The translations under genes were made by a program, and so were the position numbers. The notes under the pieces are model-generated. The model saw only the letters and a program-made list of their open reading frames with translations. It had not been told where the DNA came from and did no database searches. Below, in pieces: positions 35,472 through 44,318 of a DNA stretch of 64,000 nt (its first letter is position 1; every line of letters begins with the position of its first letter). Source of the DNA: Polynucleobacter sinensis (GTDB taxonomy: Bacteria > Pseudomonadota > Gammaproteobacteria > Burkholderiales > Burkholderiaceae); contig NZ_LOJJ01000003.1 of assembly GCF_001595985.1 (NCBI RefSeq), positions 558,001 to 622,000 on the forward strand, in the 5' to 3' direction.

Positions 35472-35632
35472 TTAGGGCTGCGGGTTGCTACGATTTTGAA
35501 TAGCTGCAACGATGTGCAGCATTACGTGCAACTTTAAGCTCAGTGCTTAATAAAATCAAGAACTTATTTTGGCGTGTGTCACTTATGTGTAACTTGTAAA
35601 TCGTTATAAATCAACAACTTACAGTAGGAAAA
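35472..35632. other. Island terminal region beside guaA with candidate integrase arm sites
   Basis: These 161 bases between int and guaA hold an inverted repeat GCTGCA (35503-35508) / TGCAGC (35515-35520), TGCAACGATG (35505-35514) and GTGTAACTT (35587-35595). The last two recur in the island's opposite terminal region. The int promoter should also lie here, so integrase binding could repress its own gene. No binding evidence is available. Confidence 0.45.
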
Positions 35633-35648
35633 CTACTCCCACTCTATT
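35633..35648 (-). repeat. Proximal attachment site (att) at the guaA stop codon
   Basis: The final guaA codons and stop (T-I-E-W-E-stop) contain TCCCACTC at 35637-35644 on the plus strand. It repeats at 21192-21199. This is the junction between the host guaA and the island; the stop codon and what follows come from the element side if crossover occurred inside the core. Confidence 0.8.
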
Positions 35649-37240
35649 GTTGCTGGCGGTTTTCCACTGATGTCGTATACAACACGATTGATGCCGCGCA
35701 CTTCATTAATAATGCGATTGGACACTTTACCGAGTAAGTCATGAGGCAAGTGCGCCCAATGTGCAGTCATAAAGTCTTGAGTCTGTACGGCTCGCAAAGC
35801 AACAACATATTCGTAAGTTCTACCGTCGCCCATCACACCTACCGATTTAACCGGCAAGAATACTGCGAAGGCCTGACTAGTAAGGTCATACCAAGATTTT
35901 TGACTGACTTCATCAATCGTATTGCGTAGCTCTTCAATAAAGATCGCATCCGCACGTTGCAGCAAACTGGCAAATTCCGCTTTAACTTCACCCAAGATGC
36001 GAACACCAAGGCCGGGGCCTGGGAATGGATGGCGATACACCATCTCTCGCGGTAATCCCAGGGCCACCCCTAACTCACGAACCTCATCTTTAAACAACTC
36101 ACGCAAAGGCTCCAATAACTTCAGGTGCATGTCCTCAGGCAAACCGCCAACGTTGTGGTGACTCTTAATTGTGTGCGCACCTTTTTTTCCTTTACCAGCA
36201 GACTCAATCACATCTGGATAGATCGTTCCTTGAGCAAGCCATTTGGCATTTTGAATCTTTCCTGATTCTGTCTGGAAAATTTCTACAAACTCTTTGCCAA
36301 TAATCTTACGCTTTGCCTCGGGATCGGAAACGCCAGCCAACTCACCCATAAAGGTATCTTTGGCATCTACTCGTATTACCTTCACACCAAGGTTGCGAGC
36401 AAACATCTCCATCACCATGTCGCCTTCGTTTAAACGAAGCAGGCCATGATCAACAAATACACAGGTGAGCTGATCACCGATAGCGCGATGAATCAACGCA
36501 GCGGCAACACTAGAATCAACTCCACCCGACAAACCTAAGATAACTTCCTCATCACCGACTTGCTGGCGAATGTTTTCCACCGCCTCGGCAATGTAATCGC
36601 CCATGACCCAATCTGGCTTACATGAGCAAATCTGATGCACAAAGCGTCCCAGAATAGCCTCACCTTGTAGCGTGTGAGTCACTTCTGGGTGAAACTGGAA
36701 AGCATAAAAGCGACGCTCTTCGTCAGCCATACCGGCAATCGGGCAAGACTCCGTTGAAGCCATCAGCTTAAAAGATGGTGGCAAAGTCGTGACTGAATCA
36801 CCGTGACTCATCCACACCTTCAGGATGCCATGGCCTTCGCTAGTAGACAAGTCTTGAATCCCTTTAAGTAAGTTGGTGTGGCCATGAGCACGCACCTCTG
36901 AATAACCAAACTCGCGAGCTTTACCTAGTGACTCGGCTGAGGCGACGGCACCACCTAACTGGGTTGCCATCGTCTGCATGCCATAACAAATTCCAAGAAC
37001 AGGCACACCCAATTCAAAAACGATTTGAGGTGCACGAGGACTTCCTTCCTCTGTCACGGAGCTTGGGCCGCCCGAGAGAATAATTCCCTTGCAACCCTGC
37101 TCTTCTACAAACTTTCGAATGAATTCTGGATCACAATCGTATGGGTGGATTTCTGAATAGACGCGTGCATCACGCACACGTCTTGCTATCAATTGGGTGA
37201 CTTGTGAACCAAAGTCGAGAATCAGTATTTTGTCGTGCAC
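35633..37240 (-). CDS. guaA: GMP synthase (glutamine-hydrolysing)
   Basis: A 535-aa two-domain enzyme that aminates XMP to GMP with glutamine and ATP, the last step of guanine nucleotide synthesis. The N-terminal class I amidotransferase has its catalytic Cys85 in G-I-C-Y-G and a later F-H-P-E-V-T-H. The ATP-pyrophosphatase P-loop S-G-G-V-D-S-S lies near residue 240, and the dimerisation domain ends in P-P-A-T-I-E-W-E. The start is GTG at 37240 ([13 protein letters not shown] matches the family). It follows guaB by 49 bases. Its 3' end is the island insertion site, yet the reading frame is fully preserved. Confidence 0.97.
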   Translation of the reverse strand: MHDKILILDFGSQVTQLIARRVRDARVYSEIHPYDCDPEFIRKFVEEQGCKGIILSGGPSSVTEEGSPRAPQIVFELGVPVLGICYGMQTMATQLGGAVASAESLGKAREFGYSEVRAHGHTNLLKGIQDLSTSEGHGILKVWMSHGDSVTTLPPSFKLMASTESCPIAGMADEERRFYAFQFHPEVTHTLQGEAILGRFVHQICSCKPDWVMGDYIAEAVENIRQQVGDEEVILGLSGGVDSSVAAALIHRAIGDQLTCVFVDHGLLRLNEGDMVMEMFARNLGVKVIRVDAKDTFMGELAGVSDPEAKRKIIGKEFVEIFQTESGKIQNAKWLAQGTIYPDVIESAGKGKKGAHTIKSHHNVGGLPEDMHLKLLEPLRELFKDEVRELGVALGLPREMVYRHPFPGPGLGVRILGEVKAEFASLLQRADAIFIEELRNTIDEVSQKSWYDLTSQAFAVFLPVKSVGVMGDGRTYEYVVALRAVQTQDFMTAHWAHLPHDLLGKVSNRIINEVRGINRVVYDISGKPPATIEWE

Positions 37241-37289
37241 GAAAGAACCAGTCTTTAATTCAGCTTCAATTTCAGCTTTTGTTTATTTG

Positions 37290-38765
<1,476 letters not shown>

Positions 38766-38782
38766 CTAGTCGCAAAAACCGA

Positions 38783-39133
38783 TTATAGCCTCCTAGCCTT
38801 TCTTTTAGCTGCGGCGGCCTGGAATTTGGCATCCTGGTTCTGATTCGCTTTCTTACGGCGGATAGCCTTGGGGTCTGCCAGTAGCGGTGCATAAAGCTCC
38901 AGTCGATCCCCAGAATAAATAGGGCTATCCCACTCCTTACGCTTACCAAACACCCCAAAACAGCCTTTTCTGGCCAAGATAGGATCGGTTGGACCTAATG
39001 CAATACCGGCCTGCACCAGGGCTAAACCAACCGTAGGGTGCTCATCTGGGGCTAGTTTCAGGGTAAAAGGGCTTAATTTGGGTTCACCCTGCCTAGCATC
39101 GCAAATCAGAATATCCAAGGATTTACTGACCAT
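38783..39133 (-). CDS. rnfH: RnfH family protein (UPF0125)
   Basis: A 116-aa protein with a ubiquitin-like beta-grasp fold, recognised by D-I-L-I-C-D-A-R-Q-G near the start, the A-L-V-Q-A-G-I-A-L-G block, and Y-S-G-D-R-L-E-L-Y-A-P-L-L-A-D-P-K, the strongest family signature. The C-terminal 20 residues are basic and low-complexity. RnfH is very often the partner of ratA, and here it overlaps the ratA stop by 11 bases. It has been called an antitoxin-like partner of RatA, but the exact role is unclear. Confidence 0.92.
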   Translation of the reverse strand: MVSKSLDILICDARQGEPKLSPFTLKLAPDEHPTVGLALVQAGIALGPTDPILARKGCFGVFGKRKEWDSPIYSGDRLELYAPLLADPKAIRRKKANQNQDAKFQAAAAKRKARRL

Positions 39134-39557
39134 AGAGGTCTTCAGCCCGCTTTACAAAGCAATCGACAAAGGTCCCGGCAATGTGTCCAAATACTGGGCC
39201 AATAATCTTATCTAGGATGACACTCTTGAACTCCCAATGGAGCTTGAACTCCACTTTACAAGCATCTTCCTTCAGGGGGATAAAGTTCCATTGACCTGAA
39301 AAATGCTTAAATGGACCATCCACAAAGACCATATCAATGGTTTCAGGGCGATGGTTGATGTTGCGGGTATGAAAATACTGATTAATACCCTTAAAGTGGA
39401 TATTGATTTTGGCATCCAAAACCGTCTCGGTTTGTTCGAATATTTCCACGCCACCACACCAAGGAAGGAACTCTGGGTAACGCGCCACATCCGTCACCAA
39501 GCCATACATTCGGTCGGCGGATTGGGCAATTAAAACGGTCTTGTAGACGTCTGCCAT
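39123..39557 (-). CDS. ratA: RatA/COQ10-like START-domain protein
   Basis: A 144-aa START/polyketide-cyclase-fold protein. The V-A-R-Y-P-E-F-L-P-W-C-G-G-V motif near 26-39 and the later W-x-F-x-P-L and F-K-S-V-I-L-D-K-I-I-G-P-V-F segments are typical of RatA and its relatives of the Coq10 family. In E. coli RatA blocks 70S ribosome assembly, while Coq10-like relatives bind ubiquinone; both roles are possible. It is divergent from smpB by 26 bases and is followed by rnfH, guaB and guaA, the standard arrangement in this group of bacteria. Confidence 0.9.
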   Translation of the reverse strand: MADVYKTVLIAQSADRMYGLVTDVARYPEFLPWCGGVEIFEQTETVLDAKINIHFKGINQYFHTRNINHRPETIDMVFVDGPFKHFSGQWNFIPLKEDACKVEFKLHWEFKSVILDKIIGPVFGHIAGTFVDCFVKRAEDLYGQ

Positions 39558-39583
39558 AATCGATCCTGAGAAGCTAAATAAAT

Positions 39584-40036
39584 ATGAGTATCGTCGATAA
39601 CAAAAAAGCCTTCTTCGATTATTTTATCGAGGAACGGTTCGAAGCAGGGCTCGTTCTAGAGGGGTGGGAAGTTAAAGCCATCCGTGCGGGTCGCGTGCAC
39701 ATTAAAGAAGCGTATGTTGTCATCCGTAAGGCGGAGCTATTCCTGATCGGCTGTCACATTACCCCCCTACTCTCAGCTTCCACTCACATTGTCCCAGACA
39801 GTACCCGCACCCGAAAATTACTACTCAACGCCATTGAGATTCGCAAACTGATCGGAAAGGTAGAGCAAAAAGGTTATACCCTAGTCCCCTTAAATCTTCA
39901 TTTCTCAAAAGGCAATGTGAAATGCGAGATTGGTCTTGCGCGAGGCAAGAAGCAGCACGATAAGCGCGCAGCAACCAAAGAGCGCGAATGGGAAGCTCAG
40001 AAGGGTCGCATTGCCAGGGGCGACTTGAACGCCTGA
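39584..40036 (+). CDS. smpB: SsrA-binding protein SmpB
   Basis: A 150-aa RNA-binding protein that delivers tmRNA to stalled ribosomes for trans-translation. It shows the oligonucleotide-binding fold with [18 protein letters not shown] and [15 protein letters not shown]. The basic C-terminal tail [12 protein letters not shown] is the part that enters the mRNA channel. Length is standard. It is divergent from ratA and precedes the ATP-grasp gene by 109 bases. The ssrA (tmRNA) gene is not in this window. Confidence 0.96.
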   Translation: MSIVDNKKAFFDYFIEERFEAGLVLEGWEVKAIRAGRVHIKEAYVVIRKAELFLIGCHITPLLSASTHIVPDSTRTRKLLLNAIEIRKLIGKVEQKGYTLVPLNLHFSKGNVKCEIGLARGKKQHDKRAATKEREWEAQKGRIARGDLNA

Positions 40037-40145
40037 GCGGACGATGCATTCAAAACTGAGCACCGTGCCCTATTAAGGTGCAAAAGGGCACCAAGGCGTT
40101 ACATCACAAAATTTTGCAGTTCCTCACAGGCATTAGTTTGTAACT

Positions 40146-41558
40146 ATGAAATTGCCTTTTGACGAAATGCTCGACGCCAGCGGAAAACCGCGACCCCATT
40201 ACCAAATTTTTCACCGTTGGCTGAAACAGCAAAGCGATACCCTCATGGGACTTAAACGTGCTGAGGCCGATCTGATCTTTCGCAGGGTTGGCATCACTTT
40301 CGCAGTCTATGGGGATGATCTGGGATCAGAGAGAACTATTCCATTCGACCAAGTCCCCCGAATTTTTAGTGCATCCGAATGGGGGCAACTTGAAGCGGGC
40401 TTACGTCAACGCGTGAAAGCACTCAATCGGTTTATCTATGATGTTTATCACGAAGAAGAAATCATTAAGGCAGGAATTATTCCCGCAGAACAAATCTTTA
40501 ATAATGCGCAATATCGACCAGAAATGCGCAATGTGAGTGTGCCGCGAGATATTTATGCGCAGATCGCCGGAATCGATATTGTGCGTGCTGGCGAAGGTGA
40601 GTTTTATGTACTAGAGGACAACTTGCGCGTGCCATCTGGGGTCTCTTACATGGTGGAAGACCGCAAAATGATGATGCGACTATTTCCGGATCTTTTTCAG
40701 AAGTATCGAATCGCCCCTGTCGAACACTACCCCGATTTTTTACTGGAGTGCCTGAAATCAGTAAAGCCTGATGATGTGAAAAAGCCGAATGTTGTGGTCT
40801 TAACTCCCGGCATGTATAACTCAGCATACTTTGAGCATAGCTACTTAGCCCAACAGATGGGTGTTGAATTAGTAGAGGGAAAAGATTTGTTTGTGAAAAA
40901 TGAACAGGTCTTTATGCGCACTACCCAAGGGCCTGAAAGGGTTGATGTTATTTATCGCCGGGTAGATGATGACTTTTTAGATCCACTCGCATTCCGCTCT
41001 GATTCCACCCTCGGAGTCGCGGGATTACTCTCGGCACACCGAGCCGGCAATGTAACCCTAGCAAATGCAATTGGAACTGGCATTGCTGATGACAAGTCCA
41101 TCTATCCATATGTACCAGACATGATTGAGTTCTACTTAGGTGAAAAGCCTATCCTCAATAACGTTCCGACATTCCAATGTCGGAAACCCGATGATCTGGC
41201 TTACACCCTAGCAAATCTGGACAAGCTAGTAGTCAAGCTAACGCATGGCGCTGGGGGTTATGGCATGCTCGTTGGCCCAGCATCTAGCAAGGCAGAGATT
41301 GAAGAATTTAGAAAGCATCTCGTTGCCAATCCGGACAAATATATTGCGCAACCAACCCTAGCGCTTTCAACTTGCCCTACCTTTGTTGAATCAGGGGTAG
41401 CTCCACGCCACATTGATTTAAGACCCTTTGTGCTCTCAGGAAAAACTATCAAGATGGTGCCCGGTGGTCTCACTAGGGTTGCCCTCAAGGAAGGCTCTTT
41501 AGTCGTCAACTCCTCACAGGGTGGTGGCACTAAGGACACCTGGGTCTTGGAAGAATAA
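40146..41558 (+). CDS. Circularly permuted type 2 ATP-grasp protein
   Basis: A 470-aa protein of the circularly permuted ATP-grasp family (COG2308). It begins with the family's M-L-D-A-S-G-K-P-R-P-H-Y region and has the nucleotide-binding Y-V-L-E-D-N-L-R-V-P-S-G-V-S-Y-M near 155-170. The catalytic G-A-G-G-Y-G-M-L loop and the H-I-D-L-R-P-F-V segment lie in the last third. ATP-grasp enzymes join a carboxylate to an amine through an acyl-phosphate, so a peptide-bond-forming role has been proposed. It heads a tight operon with alpha-E, transglutaminase and Anbu peptidase genes, the known co-occurring set. The substrate is not known. Confidence 0.92.
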   Translation: MKLPFDEMLDASGKPRPHYQIFHRWLKQQSDTLMGLKRAEADLIFRRVGITFAVYGDDLGSERTIPFDQVPRIFSASEWGQLEAGLRQRVKALNRFIYDVYHEEEIIKAGIIPAEQIFNNAQYRPEMRNVSVPRDIYAQIAGIDIVRAGEGEFYVLEDNLRVPSGVSYMVEDRKMMMRLFPDLFQKYRIAPVEHYPDFLLECLKSVKPDDVKKPNVVVLTPGMYNSAYFEHSYLAQQMGVELVEGKDLFVKNEQVFMRTTQGPERVDVIYRRVDDDFLDPLAFRSDSTLGVAGLLSAHRAGNVTLANAIGTGIADDKSIYPYVPDMIEFYLGEKPILNNVPTFQCRKPDDLAYTLANLDKLVVKLTHGAGGYGMLVGPASSKAEIEEFRKHLVANPDKYIAQPTLALSTCPTFVESGVAPRHIDLRPFVLSGKTIKMVPGGLTRVALKEGSLVVNSSQGGGTKDTWVLEE

Positions 41559-41572
41559 GCAATGGAAATCCT

Positions 41573-42553
41573 ATGTTAAGTCGCACTGCTGATTGTCTCT
41601 ATTGGATGGCGCGCTATACCGAGCGCGCAGAAAATACCGCACGAATGTTAGATGTTAATCATCAAACATCCCTATTGCCACAGCCAGAAGAATTTCTTGA
41701 GCAAAGCTGGAAAAAGTTACTGACTATTTCCAAGTTAGAGGAGATCTTTTTAAATCACTACAAGGTAATTAATCGTGAAAATGTTTTGGATTTCATGATC
41801 TATGAAACCAGCAATCCCTCAAGCATTGTCTCTTGTTTATATTCCGCTAGGGAAAATGCACGGGTAATTCGAGGAAAGATTACCTCTGAAGTTTGGGAGA
41901 CTCAAAATACGACGTGGCTAGAGCTCCAGAGGATATTAGAAGCAAGAAATCAAGCAGATCCAAGTAGGCTACTAGATTGGGTAAAGCACCGCTGTCACTT
42001 ATTTAGAGGCGTAATGCACGGCACTATGCTGAAAAATGAAGCCTTTTACTTTATGAATGTCGGCACTCTATTGGAACGCGCCGACAACACCGCCCGCATC
42101 TTGGAAACCAAATATGAAAATCCTGCGTCCTTAAAGGTATTGCGCTCCGACAGCAAAGCCGAGGCTGAAGGCACCGATGGTGACTTCTTTGACTTCTATC
42201 ACTGGGCAGCCCTACTTCGCTCCGTCTCTGCCTTTGAAATCTATCGCCAAATCTACTCCGATCAGGTAAGCCCAAAACAGGTGGCACAACTCCTGATATT
42301 TAACAAACAAATGCCCCGCTCTCTCATCTGCTGCGTAAATGAGTTAATCCCGTTGGTATCGGAAGTTAAAAATCAACAATCAAAAGAGATCGAGCGCCTA
42401 CTTGGCAAACTCAAAGCAAATCTAGATTACTCGGATATTGATGAAGTTTTCTCGCAAGGACTAGAGGAATTTATCGAGGAGTTTTTAGAACGTATCAACC
42501 ATATCGCCGACGAATTCAGCAACGCCTACCTCATACCATTGGCTGTAGCCTAA
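41573..42553 (+). CDS. Alpha-E domain protein
   Basis: A 326-aa, almost entirely helical protein of the alpha-E family. The N-terminal L-S-R-T-A-D-C-L-Y-W-M-A-R-Y-T-E-R-A-E-N-T-A-R is the family signature, and L-L-E-R-A-D-N-T-A-R-I-L near residue 168 is an internal echo of it. No known catalytic motif is present. It lies 14 bases after the circularly permuted ATP-grasp gene and 8 before the transglutaminase gene; in other genomes the ATP-grasp and alpha-E parts may be fused. A scaffold or substrate-handling role is inferred from that linkage. Confidence 0.92.
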   Translation: MLSRTADCLYWMARYTERAENTARMLDVNHQTSLLPQPEEFLEQSWKKLLTISKLEEIFLNHYKVINRENVLDFMIYETSNPSSIVSCLYSARENARVIRGKITSEVWETQNTTWLELQRILEARNQADPSRLLDWVKHRCHLFRGVMHGTMLKNEAFYFMNVGTLLERADNTARILETKYENPASLKVLRSDSKAEAEGTDGDFFDFYHWAALLRSVSAFEIYRQIYSDQVSPKQVAQLLIFNKQMPRSLICCVNELIPLVSEVKNQQSKEIERLLGKLKANLDYSDIDEVFSQGLEEFIEEFLERINHIADEFSNAYLIPLAVA

Positions 42554-42561
42554 AGATTATC

Positions 42562-43359
42562 ATGCACCTAAAGATTCGCCACCGCACCGAGTACCGATAT
42601 GAAACGCCAGTTCGATACTCCATTCAAGAGCTCCGTCTTACCCCGCCAAATGTTGCCGGACAAACCGTAGAGAAATGGAAGGTCAGCACACCAATTAAGG
42701 CCAATAATTCCTTGGATGTATTTGGGAATGTCTGCAGCGTCTTTGTTCAAGAAAGCTCTTATACCTCAATGATGATTGAGGCAGATGGCGAGGTTCACAC
42801 ACAAGATGCTTTTGAATTTATCGATGAGAGCAATGCGGTATCGCCATATCATCTACTTCAGCAAACCCACCTTACAGAACCAACAAACGCGATGCTTGAG
42901 TATTTTTCAGGCTCTCTTCCCAAGAAAAACTCGATTGATGAGGTTTTAGGATTGGCCAAGGCCGTTCAGGAAAATATTCTTTACTTTCCAGGGCAAACCA
43001 ATTTTGCCACCACAGCCGCCCAATCGTTCGTAATGAAATCAGGCGTATGCCAGGATCATGCTCATATTATGTTGGGTCTTTGCCGAGCTTCCAATATTCC
43101 AGCGCGTTATGTTAGCGGGTATTTCTTCGCGGAAGAATCTCCTAATTTAGCCAGTCATGCATGGATCGATTTCTGCAGCGATATCGATAGAGGAATTTGG
43201 ATTAGCGTTGATATTACGCATGCCTGCCTTATTGACGCCCGTCATATTCGACTTGCTATCGGCAGGGACTATTACTCGGCAGCCCCGGTGAAAGGGGTGC
43301 GTTCTGGCGGCGGCGGCGAGGAACTCAGTGCCAGCATCTCCATATCTCAAATCAACTAA
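42562..43359 (+). CDS. Transglutaminase-like cysteine protease of the ATP-grasp cluster
   Basis: A 265-aa transglutaminase-fold protein with the triad C163 (S-G-V-C-Q-D-H-A), H199 (S-H-A-W) and D217 (S-V-D-I). Residues 1-110 form the N-terminal beta-sandwich common to bacterial members of this COG1305 group (I-R-H-R-T-E-Y-R-Y start). No signal peptide, so it acts in the cytoplasm. It may cleave or form amide bonds on the product of the ATP-grasp partner. Position between alpha-E and Anbu genes is the typical arrangement. The real substrate is unknown. Confidence 0.93.
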   Translation: MHLKIRHRTEYRYETPVRYSIQELRLTPPNVAGQTVEKWKVSTPIKANNSLDVFGNVCSVFVQESSYTSMMIEADGEVHTQDAFEFIDESNAVSPYHLLQQTHLTEPTNAMLEYFSGSLPKKNSIDEVLGLAKAVQENILYFPGQTNFATTAAQSFVMKSGVCQDHAHIMLGLCRASNIPARYVSGYFFAEESPNLASHAWIDFCSDIDRGIWISVDITHACLIDARHIRLAIGRDYYSAAPVKGVRSGGGGEELSASISISQIN

Positions 43360-43421
43360 GATTCGCCCTGACTGAAGATAAGTAAGGGATAATTTCAAGA
43401 AATGAATGAAGGGTCTGTAGG

Positions 43422-44273
43422 ATGACGTATTGTGTTGGGCTTTGCCTCAAAGATGGTTTAGTTTTCTTATCCGACACCCGCACTAATGCAGGTGTTGATC
43501 AAATTGGCACCTTCCGAAAGATGTCATTATTTCAAAAAGATCAAGATCGATTTTTTACCCTGATGAGTGCAGGCAATCTAGCCATTACTCAAGCAGTAAA
43601 AGAAATTCTTCTTCAAGGCCAGCTACTGAATGGCAAAAACCTGTGGAATGTTGATAACTCACATGATGCCGCAGCAGTCATTGGGGATGCGATTAAGCAA
43701 GTCTACGATAGGGATCATAAGGCCCTAGAGAAAGCTGGGATTGATTTCAATTGCAACCTCATCTTTGGTGGTCAGGTTAAAGGTGAGCGTCCTAGATTAT
43801 TTAATATCTACTCTGCAGGCAACTTTATTGAAGCCACTCCAGAAACTTGCTACTTTCAAATTGGTGAATCTAAATATGGAAAACCCATCTTAGATAGAGT
43901 CATTACTTTTGACACTCCACTGAATTTAGCAACCAAGTGCGCCCTTATCTCAATGGACTCAACACTAAATAGCAATATCTCCGTAGGCCTGCCCTTAGAT
44001 TTACTGGTGTACGAAAAAAATTCTCTGCAAGCTAGCAAACTAGTTACCCTAGATGAATCCAATCCATATTTCCAGATGATTCATGAGCTTTGGGGAGAAA
44101 AATTACGCGCTGCTTTTAATTCGATTGCCGAACCAAGCTGGTCTGGAGCAACGCCCTCAAGATCGATCGCTTCTCCAGCTAAGAAAATGGGTGCAGTCCC
44201 TATCTATCGCGCTAAAAAGACTATTAAACCAAATACTAAGACACCTAAGACACCGGCAAAGAAAAAGGCCTAG
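43422..44273 (+). CDS. Anbu proteasome-like peptidase with basic tail
   Basis: A 283-aa Ntn-hydrolase of the Anbu (ancestral beta subunit) family, related to HslV and proteasome beta subunits. Removal of Met1 would expose Thr1, with D17 and K32 (S-D-T-R-T-N and F-R-K-M) as the other catalytic residues in mature numbering. The body to about residue 238 matches Anbu. It then carries about 45 extra residues rich in Lys, Pro, Thr and Ser, ending K-T-P-A-K-K-K-A, longer than the usual family length of about 240-250. It is the last gene of the ATP-grasp / alpha-E / transglutaminase operon and ends in a terminator hairpin. Biological substrate unknown. Confidence 0.92.
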   Translation: MTYCVGLCLKDGLVFLSDTRTNAGVDQIGTFRKMSLFQKDQDRFFTLMSAGNLAITQAVKEILLQGQLLNGKNLWNVDNSHDAAAVIGDAIKQVYDRDHKALEKAGIDFNCNLIFGGQVKGERPRLFNIYSAGNFIEATPETCYFQIGESKYGKPILDRVITFDTPLNLATKCALISMDSTLNSNISVGLPLDLLVYEKNSLQASKLVTLDESNPYFQMIHELWGEKLRAAFNSIAEPSWSGATPSRSIASPAKKMGAVPIYRAKKTIKPNTKTPKTPAKKKA

Positions 44274-44296
44274 ACTCGCATCCAGGCCTTTTGTGT
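44263..44296 (+). terminator. Intrinsic terminator of the Anbu operon
   Basis: AAAAGGCCT (44263-44271) and AGGCCTTTT (44284-44292) form a nine-base stem with a 12-base loop, followed by G then TGTTTT. The Anbu stop codon lies inside the left arm and loop. The symmetric A/T ends mean it could also stop minus-strand transcription from ppsA. Confidence 0.75.
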
Positions 44297-44318
44297 TTTA
44301 GGGTAACTCGCTTCTAGT

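Larger units (their letters stand above)
21188..35648. mobile_element. Integrated genomic island at the 3' end of guaA
   Basis: The boundaries are the guaA 3' end (TCCCACTC at 35637-35644, inside the last codons) and an imperfect copy at 21192-21199. On the complement, 21188-21205 still reads T-I-E-W-E-stop in frame, like the guaA C-terminus. Between them lie about 14.4 kb with an integrase next to guaA, a second recombinase, a restriction-modification-like operon and small genes without housekeeping homologues. The guaA 3' end is a known target of tyrosine-integrase islands. Crossing over inside the repeat lets the element supply a new guaA end while keeping the protein intact. No transfer or replication genes are visible, so it is an integrative element that may need help to move, or is no longer mobile. 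Confidence 0.88.

Noticed and set aside
21188..35648. Complete prophage or conjugative element
   Set aside because: No capsid, tail, terminase, lysis, replication or type IV secretion genes are visible, only recombinases and cargo.
35472..35648. tRNA gene as the integration target
   Set aside because: No cloverleaf is seen. The repeat is in the guaA coding end.
40077..40092. Hairpin GGTGC/GCACC between smpB and the ATP-grasp gene as a terminator
   Set aside because: The stem is only five pairs and no T-run follows.
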